Source: Caulobacter segnis
GTDB taxonomy: Bacteria > Pseudomonadota > Alphaproteobacteria > Caulobacterales > Caulobacteraceae
Assembly (NCBI RefSeq): GCF_023935105.1
Contig: NZ_CP096040.1
Coordinates: 806,001 to 870,000, forward strand
DNA: 64,000 bases
Reading direction: 5' to 3'
In this document: positions 48,986 through 57,791 of the stretch, one piece after another
Layout of the letters: each line of letters begins with the position of its first letter
How positions within the stretch are numbered: position 1 is the stretch's first letter
Position numbers and translations under genes: made by a program
The notes under the pieces: model-generated
The model's database searches: none
Seen by the model: only the letters and a program-made list of their open reading frames with translations
Told to the model about the DNA's origin: nothing

Positions 48986-51403
48986 TCACCATCCGATCCC
49001 ACCGCGCACCAGTACGGCCGTCTTGTCCGACTGGCCGAAGGCCATGAGGTCCGCCGGCTTGGCCGGCGGGGCCTTGGCCAGCACCGGCCAGCCCTCGTGA
49101 TACTCCAGCGCCGCGACCTCGACCTTGCCGGTCCCCGAGGTCGTGAAGCTGAGGGTCACGCCGTTCGGGTCGGGGGCGTGATAGGTCAGGCTGGACCATT
49201 GGCCGGCCTCGGTGTTCAGCGTGATCGGCCGGCCGTTCAGGCGCGGCGAGCTGAGCGGGGCGGTGGGGCGCAGGCGCAGGGTGACGGTCTCGGCCCCGGG
49301 CGCGGGGATCAGGCGGACCAGCAGGCGGTCCTCGGCGCGGTCGACGGTCAGCTGCGGCGCGGGGACCGGAACGGCGCGGGTCTCGGACATCCACACTGGC
49401 TTGCGCCAGAACGGCGCCAGGGTCTGTGGCTTGGGATCCGAGCCGCCGTCGTCGGGCAGGGTCGCCTTGGTCCAGGCGTCGAGCTGGGCCTGGTCGGCGA
49501 CGCGCCAGGCCTGGCCGGTCGAGAGGTCGGCGACATGGATGGCCTGGGTGATGGCCGGGCGGCCGGGCTCGCCGCCCGGGCGCCCGGCGTTGGCGATCAG
49601 GGCGATCCCGCCCACGGCGAGCAGGGCGGCGGCGCGCCAGGCCCAGCGGGTGACAGCGAAGTCGTGGGCCAGGGGCGACAGGGCCGGGGCGGCCAGCATG
49701 GCGAACAGGGCCAGGATCGCCGGCTCGGTCAGGCCGATCCCGGCGAAGGTCCAGGCGCCCCAGGCGCTCAGCTGGGCGGTCGACAGCACGGCCAGGAGGC
49801 CGATGGCGAAGGTCAGGGCCAGCGCCACCCGCTTGTCCCGCGTGCCGCCGACACCGATGACCAGGGCCGCGCCGACGGCGGCGACCAGCAGCGGCCAGGT
49901 CAGCATCACCGTCGCGCCGGGAGCCAGGACCTGGGCGGTCGTCGACAGGATCAGCAGCACGATCATCCCGCCGATCCAGGCGCCCAGCACGCCGGTGCGG
50001 AAGCCCAGGGCCAGGGCGGCCAGCACACAGGCGGCGACGCCCAGGCCCAGGCCGATCGGATCGAAGCCGCCGGCCAGGCTGCACGCGCCGCCCAGGGCCA
50101 GCAGGACGACGCAGGGGATGACCCGGTCCGCGCCGCGCGCCTGGGCCGTGGCCACGCCCAGCCCGACGGCGACGGCGATCAGGCCCGCGCCCCACAGCAG
50201 GTGGTTGAAGCGGACCAGCAGGCCGTAATAGCGCTGGACGTCCTGGATCATCAGGGCGCGCCCGGCCAGGTGCAGGACCAGGGCGGCGCTGGTGGCGATC
50301 AGCAGCAGGCCCGCCACGCCTCGGCCGATCTCCCAGCCGCTGGCCGCGCCGGCCGCCAGGGTGCGCCAGGCCGTGAAGCCGATCAGCAGGGCGGCCAAGC
50401 CCAACAGGATCCAGCCGACCAGCGGCGGGTAGCTGACCAGGGCCAGGCTCAGCACGTCCGAATAGATGGCGTTCTGGGTCCGGGCCGGCAGGGCCTGGGC
50501 GTCGGCCAGGGCGCGGACGGTCGGCAGGGCCTGGTCGCCGATGTGCTGCAGGCTGCCCTTCTCCAGGTGCTCGGGCCGGGCCAGGGGCGTGTGATAGCCC
50601 AGTTGGTCGTCGATGAAGGCCAGGTTCAGCCCGGGCAGGCCCCGCTTCACCGCGTGGGTGAAGTCGGTGTCGTTGGGCATCTTCTCATAGACCGTCGAGG
50701 CCATCGAATTGGCCGACGGACCTTTGGCGGCGCGGGCGAAGACGCCGATCAGGGCGCCGTTGCCGGGGCCGGTCTGGAACATGGCCGCGCGGCCGGCGTC
50801 GCCGCGGGCCTCCAGGTTCACGACCAGGCCGACCCGCTCCAGCATCGGGTCGCGATTGAAGAAGGCGTCGGCGCCCAGCAGGCCCGGCTCCTCGGCGTCG
50901 GTGAACAGGAAGATGACGTCGCGGGCGTGCGGCCCGTCCGCCTTCAGGGCGCGGGCCATCTCGAGGGCGGCGGCCACGCCCGTGGAGTCGTCGGCCGCGC
51001 CGGGCGAGTTGGGGACCGAGTCGTAGTGGCTCATCACCAGGATGGCCGGCAGCGCGCGATCCCGCCCGGGCAGCACGCCGACGATGTTCTGCACCGCCGC
51101 CACGCCCAGGGCCCGCCCGTCGTCGGAATAGGGCCGGAAGCCCTCGCCGGGCCGCACCGAGACCTCCAGCCCCAAGGCGTTGATCCGGGCCAGCAGGTGG
51201 TCGCGGACCCGGACGATCTCGGCCGAGCCGGTCGGGTGGGGAGCCTTGGCGATGACGGCGACGTCGGTCATGGCGCGGTCGGCCGAGAAGGCCGTGGCCG
51301 GCGCGCTGGCGGGAACCGGGGCGGGCGGCCGCTGGCTCCAGGCGCCCAGCGCCAGGCCCAGGATCAGGCAGATCCAGAAACCGAGGAAGCGGATCGTCTT
51401 CAT
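48986..51403 (-). CDS. M28-family metallopeptidase with C-terminal polytopic membrane domain
   Basis: An 805-residue membrane protein. A signal anchor (about 5-25) precedes an M28 zinc peptidase domain (about 45-330): H126 and D138/D139 in SHYDSV...GAADDSTG and the E171/E172 pair in FTDAEEPGLLG are the expected metal and catalytic residues. Then eight or nine transmembrane helices (about 360-640) are followed by a soluble C-terminal beta domain. The layout resembles the eukaryotic ER aminopeptidase ERMP1/FXNA. Start ATG 51403 is chosen over the upstream frame. It probably trims peptides at the periplasmic face; the substrate is unknown. Confidence 0.88.
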   Translation of the reverse strand: MKTIRFLGFWICLILGLALGAWSQRPPAPVPASAPATAFSADRAMTDVAVIAKAPHPTGSAEIVRVRDHLLARINALGLEVSVRPGEGFRPYSDDGRALGVAAVQNIVGVLPGRDRALPAILVMSHYDSVPNSPGAADDSTGVAAALEMARALKADGPHARDVIFLFTDAEEPGLLGADAFFNRDPMLERVGLVVNLEARGDAGRAAMFQTGPGNGALIGVFARAAKGPSANSMASTVYEKMPNDTDFTHAVKRGLPGLNLAFIDDQLGYHTPLARPEHLEKGSLQHIGDQALPTVRALADAQALPARTQNAIYSDVLSLALVSYPPLVGWILLGLAALLIGFTAWRTLAAGAASGWEIGRGVAGLLLIATSAALVLHLAGRALMIQDVQRYYGLLVRFNHLLWGAGLIAVAVGLGVATAQARGADRVIPCVVLLALGGACSLAGGFDPIGLGLGVAACVLAALALGFRTGVLGAWIGGMIVLLILSTTAQVLAPGATVMLTWPLLVAAVGAALVIGVGGTRDKRVALALTFAIGLLAVLSTAQLSAWGAWTFAGIGLTEPAILALFAMLAAPALSPLAHDFAVTRWAWRAAALLAVGGIALIANAGRPGGEPGRPAITQAIHVADLSTGQAWRVADQAQLDAWTKATLPDDGGSDPKPQTLAPFWRKPVWMSETRAVPVPAPQLTVDRAEDRLLVRLIPAPGAETVTLRLRPTAPLSSPRLNGRPITLNTEAGQWSSLTYHAPDPNGVTLSFTTSGTGKVEVAALEYHEGWPVLAKAPPAKPADLMAFGQSDKTAVLVRGGIGW

Positions 51404-51502
51404 CGGGCGTGCCTCCGGCGCGATAGCGAATCCCCTGGGCCAGGGTGAGGTGATGCGCGCCGATCGCAAACCCCTGCTGTGGCCCTTTGAAGCGCTTCGT
51501 CC

Positions 51503-51538
51503 ACGGAAAAGGGCGACCCGGTCGCCCGGATCGCCCTT
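51503..51538 (-). terminator. Second hairpin after the TonB receptor gene
   Basis: Stem 51509-51516 with 51531-51538, an inner CCGG-GCGA-CCGG hairpin, and TTTTCC on the minus strand. Confidence 0.6.
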
Positions 51539-51545
51539 CCCTTCT

Positions 51546-51583
51546 TCCGAAAGCCGGCGACGGCTCGAGAGCGTCGCCGGTTT
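51546..51583 (-). terminator. First hairpin after the TonB receptor gene
   Basis: A nine-base stem (51554-51562 with 51572-51580) 14 bases after the receptor stop, with CTTTCGG on the minus strand. Confidence 0.55.
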
Positions 51584-51593
51584 CCCCCTCCCG

Positions 51594-54110
51594 TCAGAAC
51601 TTGGAGCGCAGGGTCACGCCGTAGGTGCGGGGCGCACCCAGGAACGCGTCGTAGGTGACGGTGTCCAGGGCCGCGTTGTAGGTCGATTGAGTCGCCGACA
51701 AGCCCGAGGAGCCTTGCAGCGGACCGTTGAAGGCGACCTGCATGTATTTCTCGTTCAGCAGGTTCTGCGCCCACAGCTCGACGGTCCAGTGATCGTCGGC
51801 CGAGCCGAGGCCCACGCGGCCGTTGACGACGGTGTAGGCCTTCTGGACCTTCGGCGGGAACAGGTCCGAGCCGGTGTTGTACGACGACGAGTACTTCGCC
51901 CCGATGTTGAAGCGGGCCTTCAGGTTGTCGCCCATGGGCGTCTCGTAGGTCAGCGAGCCCGAGGCCGAATACTTGGGCGCCAGCGACAACCGGCTGCCCG
52001 GCAGCAGCGCCAAGGCGTTGCCCGGATCGTTCGGGATCGGCTGATTGCCGTACTTGGTGTCGGCATAGGTGAAGCCGCTCTGGACCATCAGGCCCTTGAT
52101 CGGCGTGAACCACAGGAAGTCGGCGTCGACGCCCTTGGACTTCACTTCCGGGATCGAGCGGACCACGAACGAGGTGCCCAGGAACGTGTTCAGCTGGAAG
52201 TCGGTGAACTTCTGATAGAAGGCGCTGATGTTCAGCAGCACCGTGCGGTGGAACAGGGTGTTCTTGAGGCCGACCTCGTAGCTGTCGACGAACTCGGCCG
52301 GGAACGAGGTGTCGTAGATCGGCGTGACGCCCGCGCCGCCCGAGGGCAGGCCGTTGGAAGACTGGGTGCGGTCGAGGTTGAAGCCGCCGCCCTTGTAGCC
52401 ACGCGCGAACGACGCGTAGCTGAACACTTCCGGCGAGAAGCGGTAGGAGGCCTTGACCGTACCGCTCCACTCCTTGTCCGTCCGCGATTGCTTGGTGCCG
52501 CGCCCGTTGAACAGCGCGTTGGCCCAGGGCAGGCACAGGTTGCCGATGACGGTCGGGGTCGCCGCCGCGCCGACGATGCTGGCGATTCGAGCCTGGCCGG
52601 CGGCCGACAGGGCCGTGCCGCAGCCGACTCCGCCGTCGGTGTTGGTCTGATAGGTGTCGAGTGTCTTCTCTTCGGAGGTGTAGCGCAGGCCGGCCGTGAT
52701 CTCGAACGCGTCCGTCACGTGCCAGGTGTCGTTGGTGAACAGGGCCACCGTGGTGGCGCGCTGGTCATAGCGGTCGCGCAAGCCCTGCCCCCCGGCGAAC
52801 GAGGTGTTGGGCGCGCGGTTCAGCAGCAGGGCGATGAAGTTGGCGACGCCGGCCGGGTTGGCGGCGGAGCGCGACAGCAGTCGGCCTAGATACTGCTCGT
52901 AGTCGTTGCCGTAGTAGAAGTTGGCGCGGTTGGTCAGGCGTTCGTCGGCCAGGAAGGCGCCGACCAGCCAGTCGAACTTTTCGCTCCGGCCCGCCAGGCG
53001 CAGTTCCTGGGTATAGGTCATGAACTCCGAATAGTTCGTGCCGTCCTTGTTGCGATAGGTGATGTCGGCCGTCGAGAAGTCGGCGTCCTGGCCGTTGTCG
53101 GTGCGCCAGTTGCGGATGGCCGAGATGCTGGTCAGGGTGCCGAACGGCAGGTCGATGTCGCCCTGCAGCGAGACGCCCTTGTCCTCGATCTTGGCCGGCG
53201 CGCCGCGGTTGGAGTAAGCCACGCGTTTGAACGGATCTGCGGTGGGCGCCAGGGCCACCGTCTGGCCCGAGACCAGGGCCAGGAGGCCGGCGGTCGGGCC
53301 GGTGCGGATCTGCACCGCGCCGCAGCAGTTCTCGTCGCGGCGGCTGTAGTCGGCGATCACGCGGAACGTCGCCTTGTCGTCGGGAACGAACAGCAGCTGT
53401 CCGCGGACGGTGTAGAAGTTCTGGTCGGCGTCCTGGTCGCGGTCGGACGGACCCTTGCCGGTCACTACGTCGTTGTAGCCGTCGCGCTTGCGGGCGGCGA
53501 CATAGAGACGGCCGGCCAGCTTGTCCTCGTACAGGGGGCCGGTGACCGACGCGGCCGCGCCCTTGGCGCCGTAGTTGCCGAAGGTCAGCTCGCCGTTGGC
53601 GCCGAAGCCGAATTCGGGCTCCTTGGTGACGACGTTGATGACGCCGGCCGAGGTGTTCTTGCCGAACAGGGTGCCTTGCGGACCCTTCAGCACCTCGATG
53701 CGCTCCATCTCGCCCAGGTCGCCGAAGCCGACGCCGTTGCGGGGACGATAGACGCCGTCGATCACGACGCCGACCGAGCTTTCCAGGCCCGGGTTGTCGC
53801 CGACGGTGCCGACGCCACGCACGCGGGCGGTGGTCGAGGCTTCCGACGAGGTCGAGGTGACCGTCAGGCCGGGGGTCAGGATCGTCAGATCCTTGATGTC
53901 CTTGACGCCGGTGTCCTGCAGCAGCTTGGCGCCGACGGCGGTGACCACCACCGGCACGTCCTGCAGGTTCTGTTCCCGCTTCTGGGCGGTGACGATGATG
54001 CTGTCGATGGTTTGGGAGTCGGCTTCCTGAGCCTGCGCGACGCTGGTGGCGCCAAGACCGGCGAGGACAACAGCGGACGCAGTGCCGCAAAGCACCTGGG
54101 TGAAGCGCAT
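51594..54110 (-). CDS. TonB-dependent receptor
   Basis: An 838-residue outer-membrane receptor. Signal peptide 1-27 (ending AQA), TonB box DSIIVTAQKREQNLQDVPV (about 36-54), a plug with GVVIDGVYRPR and RIEVLKGPQGTLFGKNTSAGVINVVTKEP, and a barrel ending in F. It belongs to the iron-complex/general outer-membrane receptor group (FepA-like plug with GxxG and IEVLKGPQGTLFG). The substrate is unknown; Caulobacter receptors of this type include both siderophore and sugar transporters. No regulator is adjacent. The promoter region of 246 bases is shared with selO. Confidence 0.93.
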   Translation of the reverse strand: MRFTQVLCGTASAVVLAGLGATSVAQAQEADSQTIDSIIVTAQKREQNLQDVPVVVTAVGAKLLQDTGVKDIKDLTILTPGLTVTSTSSEASTTARVRGVGTVGDNPGLESSVGVVIDGVYRPRNGVGFGDLGEMERIEVLKGPQGTLFGKNTSAGVINVVTKEPEFGFGANGELTFGNYGAKGAAASVTGPLYEDKLAGRLYVAARKRDGYNDVVTGKGPSDRDQDADQNFYTVRGQLLFVPDDKATFRVIADYSRRDENCCGAVQIRTGPTAGLLALVSGQTVALAPTADPFKRVAYSNRGAPAKIEDKGVSLQGDIDLPFGTLTSISAIRNWRTDNGQDADFSTADITYRNKDGTNYSEFMTYTQELRLAGRSEKFDWLVGAFLADERLTNRANFYYGNDYEQYLGRLLSRSAANPAGVANFIALLLNRAPNTSFAGGQGLRDRYDQRATTVALFTNDTWHVTDAFEITAGLRYTSEEKTLDTYQTNTDGGVGCGTALSAAGQARIASIVGAAATPTVIGNLCLPWANALFNGRGTKQSRTDKEWSGTVKASYRFSPEVFSYASFARGYKGGGFNLDRTQSSNGLPSGGAGVTPIYDTSFPAEFVDSYEVGLKNTLFHRTVLLNISAFYQKFTDFQLNTFLGTSFVVRSIPEVKSKGVDADFLWFTPIKGLMVQSGFTYADTKYGNQPIPNDPGNALALLPGSRLSLAPKYSASGSLTYETPMGDNLKARFNIGAKYSSSYNTGSDLFPPKVQKAYTVVNGRVGLGSADDHWTVELWAQNLLNEKYMQVAFNGPLQGSSGLSATQSTYNAALDTVTYDAFLGAPRTYGVTLRSKF

Positions 54111-54356
54111 TTCCTACCTCGGTTCGTTGGCCGAGAACGCTTGCCCGCCCCCGGCTTGTTTTTCGTTGCTCCGCCCGAACGATTGTTCGAATGGATAGCC
54201 AAGGGTTAGGCGCCGCTCCCCGTCTCGGCAAGCGAAATCCCTTGTCGTGAAAAGGTTCTGGGAATTTCTGTTGCCGGGAAGCGACAGCGTTCGCGGGCCG
54301 TCATCGAAATTCGAAAAGGGCTTGCGCGGACGGCGGGCGGCTCTCATCTGGCGAGC

Positions 54357-55804
54357 ATGAGCCTCTCGCCCGCCTATCACCCCGATCCGCGCTTCCAGGC
54401 CCTGGGCCGTGACTTCGCCGATCCGGTCGAGCCGGCGGACTTTCCCGAGACGATCCTCCGGTTCCGGAACGATCGCGCGGCGGCGACCGTGGGGCTGGAG
54501 GGGCTGAGCGACGCCGACTGGATCGGTCATTTCGGCCGTTTCGCGCCGCTGCCCGACAATCAGTCGATCCCGCTGGCCATGCGCTACCACGGCCACCAGT
54601 TCCGCGTTTACAACCCCGACCTAGGCGACGGGCGCGGCTTCCTGTTCGCCCAGCTGCGCGAACAGGGAACCGGCCGCCTGCTGGACCTGGCCACCAAGGG
54701 CTCGGGCCAGACCCCCTGGTCGCGGGCGGGCGACGGTCGCCTGACCCTGAAGGGCGGGGTGCGCGAGATCCTGGCGGCGTCGATGCTGGAGGCCTTGGGC
54801 GTTCCGACCTCGCGCGCCTTCTCGCTGGTCGAGACCGGCGAGGCCCTGACGCGGGGCGACGAGCCCAGCCCGACCCGCTCGGCGGTGCTGACCCGGCTGT
54901 CGCACAGCCACATCCGCTTCGGGACCTTCCAGCGTCTGGCCTATTTCGACCAGCGCGACCTGATCACCCAGCTGGTCGACCACGTGGTCGAGACCTACTA
55001 CCCGCATCTGGCCGACGTCGCCGACCGGCCGGCGGCGCTGCTGCAGGCGACGATCGCCGCCAGCGCCAGGCTGTTGGCGCGCTGGATGGCGGCCGGCTTC
55101 GTGCATGGCGTGCTCAACACCGACAACATGGTCGTGACCGGCGAGAGCTTCGACTACGGACCCTGGCGCTTCCTGCCGCGCAACGACCCGAACTTCGTCG
55201 CCGCCTATTTCGACCACCAGGGGCTCTACAGCTTTGGCCGCCAGCCCGAGACGGTGTTCTGGAACCTGCAGCAGCTGGCCGCGTGCCTGACCCTGGTCAC
55301 CGACCAAGCCGGGCTGCTGGCGGCGCTGAACGGCTTTTCCGACGCCTACCGCCTAGCCCTGCGCGGCGCGATCCTCGACCGCCTGGCGGTCAGGAGCCGG
55401 GGGGCGAGGCCGACATCGAGCTGGTCAACGCCGCCTTCCGCGCCCTGGCCGAGGGCGGCGACGCCTTGCGTTGGGAGCCGTTCTTCTTCGACTGGTTCGG
55501 GGGCGAGGCTTCGGAAGCGCGGGCGCTGGCCGGGCCGCGCGCCGGCCTCTACGGGACCGAGACGTTCCTGGATTTCCGCCGTCGGCTGGCCGCGTTCGAG
55601 CCGGATCGTCCCGAGCGCCTGGCCGATCCGGTCTTCCAGCGCCCCGAGCCCGAGGAGCTGATCGTCGACGAAGTCGAGGCCCTGTGGGCGCCGATCGCCG
55701 AGCGTGACGACTGGGTGCCGCTGTACGCCAAGCTGGACCGGATCGAGGCGGCGCGCGTCGCCTATGGGCTATCGTGGGATGGCGCCAAAAACGCCGCACC
55801 CTGA
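54357..55804 (+). pseudogene. selO: Protein adenylyltransferase SelO, split by an apparent frameshift
   Basis: A SelO (YdiU, UPF0061) pseudokinase that transfers AMP from ATP to protein Ser/Thr/Tyr residues in redox homeostasis. The first 350 residues have YHGHQFRVYNPDLGDGRG, the VLTRLSHSHIRFGTFQ strand and GVLNTDNMVVTGESFDYGPWRFL (the atypical kinase D-N and DYG features). After RLAVRSR the frame fails; one base off, GGEADIELVNAAFRALAEGG continues with FFFDWFGG and NAAP at the end. The break is a run of six Gs at 55399-55404; a seventh would restore the frame. The full protein would be about 482 residues. Confidence 0.85.
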
Positions 55805-55894
55805 ATTTTTTCGTTCGCGCGCGGAACAACCGTCAAGGTTCCGTCTTACAATCGCGGCACAGTGCCCTCGACGAACGCCGCGTGGAGATTCCCG

Positions 55895-56020
55895 ATGCGC
55901 ATTTTCCAACCCATCATGCTGGTCTGCGCCGTGGCCATGTCCTTCGTGGGCGCGCTCGGTGTGCCTGGCTTCGCGCGGGCCGTCGGCGAGTGGATGCGCG
56001 ACCGTCCCGAACTGGCCTAG
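55895..56020 (+). CDS. 41-residue membrane peptide, unknown function
   Basis: Begins ATG 55895 with GGAG seven bases upstream, ends TAG 56020. It has one hydrophobic segment (QPIMLVCAVAMSFVGALGVPGFA) and an acidic-basic tail (GEWMRDRPELA). It could be a small inner-membrane protein or an exported peptide. It converges with the polysaccharide deacetylase, whose stop is adjacent. Confidence 0.5.
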   Translation: MRIFQPIMLVCAVAMSFVGALGVPGFARAVGEWMRDRPELA

Positions 56021-56797
56021 CTAGGCGCTGAGCGCGGTCGGCTCGGCCGGTGCGTCGCCCATCAGGTCGGCGCGCGACCGGATCGGGAAGATCGCCAGGA
56101 ACTGTTCCAGGAACAGCCAGGTGGCGTGGTCGTGATCCAGGTGATGGGTCAGGAGCCCGATAGGCTGATTCCATTGGCCGGCCAGGCGACGCTGCTTCAA
56201 CAGCCGCCGCATCCGCGACAGGAACTTCCACGTCCCCCGGAACCGGGCGCCGTCCTTCCAGCGCAGGACGTCCAGATGCGCATCCAGACGCGCCACGCCG
56301 CCGGTCACGCCGGCGTTCTGGTCGAAGCCCGAGACCGCGCTCAGGGGAGAGTCGGGCAGGGCCTCCAGCAGCTGCGGCCGCAGATTGTTCCATGGGGGCA
56401 CGAACAGGCTCGGGGCCACGCCGGCGCGGTGGAAGGCCATGACCGTGGCGCGCAGCTGCGAGCGGACCCACTCGACCTCGTCGCCCTCGACGATCTCGCC
56501 GAAGCCACGACCTTCGGGCTGGCGGTTGACGTGCCTGAAGCCATGGACGGCGATCTCGACGCCGGGTTCGGTCTCGACCCGCCGAACCAGGTCGGTCAGG
56601 TGCGGGCCGGCGATCGCGGCCAGGGTCAGCGGCGCCTCGCGCCGGCGGGCCAGGCTCAGCAGCTGCTCCAGCGGGCCGGTCGGGCCGCGCGCGTCGTCGT
56701 CGCGCCACCACAGCACCGGCGCATGGCCGGCCTTGGCCCACAGCCGAAGCTCCGGGCCGAGCGCCAGGCGGAAGGCGAGGGGCAGGCGGGCCGGCAT
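56021..56797 (-). CDS. Polysaccharide deacetylase-like protein
   Basis: A 258-residue NodB-type carbohydrate esterase. The catalytic metal-site motif is WWRDDDARGP (Asp-Asp), with histidines in VAVHGFRHVNRQ (H-x3-H) and a VPPWNNLR segment matching motif 3. NodB proteins remove N- or O-acetyl groups from glycans such as chitooligosaccharide, peptidoglycan or exopolysaccharide. It begins seven bases after the stop of a glycosyltransferase gene, so the pair likely build or trim the same envelope glycan. No signal peptide is clear, so the active site may be cytosolic or the N-terminus is incomplete. Confidence 0.85.
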   Translation of the reverse strand: MPARLPLAFRLALGPELRLWAKAGHAPVLWWRDDDARGPTGPLEQLLSLARRREAPLTLAAIAGPHLTDLVRRVETEPGVEIAVHGFRHVNRQPEGRGFGEIVEGDEVEWVRSQLRATVMAFHRAGVAPSLFVPPWNNLRPQLLEALPDSPLSAVSGFDQNAGVTGGVARLDAHLDVLRWKDGARFRGTWKFLSRMRRLLKQRRLAGQWNQPIGLLTHHLDHDHATWLFLEQFLAIFPIRSRADLMGDAPAEPTALSA

Positions 56798-56804
56798 CGC
56801 GCGC

Positions 56805-57638
56805 CTACTGGACGGCCTTGGCCCGCAGCGGCAGCGGGGCCGGCGTGGCGATCGGGCGTTCCGTCCCGAGCGCGCGGGCGCGACCACGCAGGATCTCGCG
56901 CGCCCTCAGGTTCGACAGGATCGGATACAGGGCGGCCATCAGCGAGATCAGGAAACCCAGCTCGCCTTCCTTGTAGCCTTTGCGCGAGACATAGCACTTG
57001 AAGAACCTGCGCACGCCGCGGAAGGCGTCGTCGGCGACGCCCTTGATCTTGCCGCTGTCGGCCAGGTCCTGCGCGCGCAGGGCGGTGTAGCGGCCCAGGC
57101 GCGCGAACATGTCGGCGATGTCCTCGTCGACCATGTGCTGGATCGGCTGGGTCAGGCGGCCGCCGAACCGGCCTTCCAGCTTGGCGCCTGGATGGACCCG
57201 CTCGGCCTTCCACGACTTGTGGCCGTGACGGAACAGGCGCGCGACCGACGAGGTGCCGAACGAGCCGCCCCAGCCGTGGCGGACCAGCTGGTCGCCGACA
57301 TAGTTGTCGACCGGGATCTGGTACCAGTCGGCGGCGTCCTCGCGCGCGATGGTCTCGCGGACTTCCTGGGCGAAGGCCGGGGTCACGCCCTCGTCGGCGT
57401 CTAGCTCCAGGATCCAGTCGCCGGTGCAGCGGGCGATGCCGGCGTGCTTGCGCGGGCCTTCGATCGGGAAGATGCCGGACACCACGGTGGCGCCGCACTG
57501 GCGGGCGATGGCCTCGGTGCCGTCGCTGCAGCGGTCGGCGACCACGACGATCTCGTCGCAGAAGCTCAGGGCCGCCAGGCAGGCGGGTAGGCGCTGCTCT
57601 TCGTTGTGCGCGCAGATCAGGGCCGAAAGCTTGGCCAT
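56805..57638 (-). CDS. Glycosyltransferase family 2 (WaaE/LgtF-like)
   Basis: A 277-residue GT2. N-terminal LSALICAHNEEQRLPACLAAL and the FCDEIVVVADRCSDGT segment are the nucleotide-binding start; ELDADEG (about 91-97) is the DxD-type metal site. The SVARLFRHGHKSWKAERVHP stretch is like the WaaE/LgtF beta-1,4-glucosyltransferases of lipopolysaccharide core. The last part (about 200-240) is a membrane-associating helical region. The start ATG 57638 has GAGGAAA upstream. Downstream lies the deacetylase, upstream the TonB receptor. Confidence 0.9.
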   Translation of the reverse strand: MAKLSALICAHNEEQRLPACLAALSFCDEIVVVADRCSDGTEAIARQCGATVVSGIFPIEGPRKHAGIARCTGDWILELDADEGVTPAFAQEVRETIAREDAADWYQIPVDNYVGDQLVRHGWGGSFGTSSVARLFRHGHKSWKAERVHPGAKLEGRFGGRLTQPIQHMVDEDIADMFARLGRYTALRAQDLADSGKIKGVADDAFRGVRRFFKCYVSRKGYKEGELGFLISLMAALYPILSNLRAREILRGRARALGTERPIATPAPLPLRAKAVQ

Positions 57639-57791
57639 CAGAAATTTCCTCGATCGAACGGCCACGCCCCCGCAGCCGTCTCGATGAGAAGACGTCGCCG
57701 TTCGGGGGCTCCCCCAGTCCCCGAGGTAAGAAATGTGTAAGCTTTGCAACAAATGCGCGGCGCGGGCTGGCTCTGGCTGGCGAGGGCCGGA

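Noticed and set aside
48551..51448. 965-codon open frame on the plus strand
   Set aside because: Antisense to the M28 peptidase, with repetitive Gly/Gln/Asp-Gln composition; a shadow frame.
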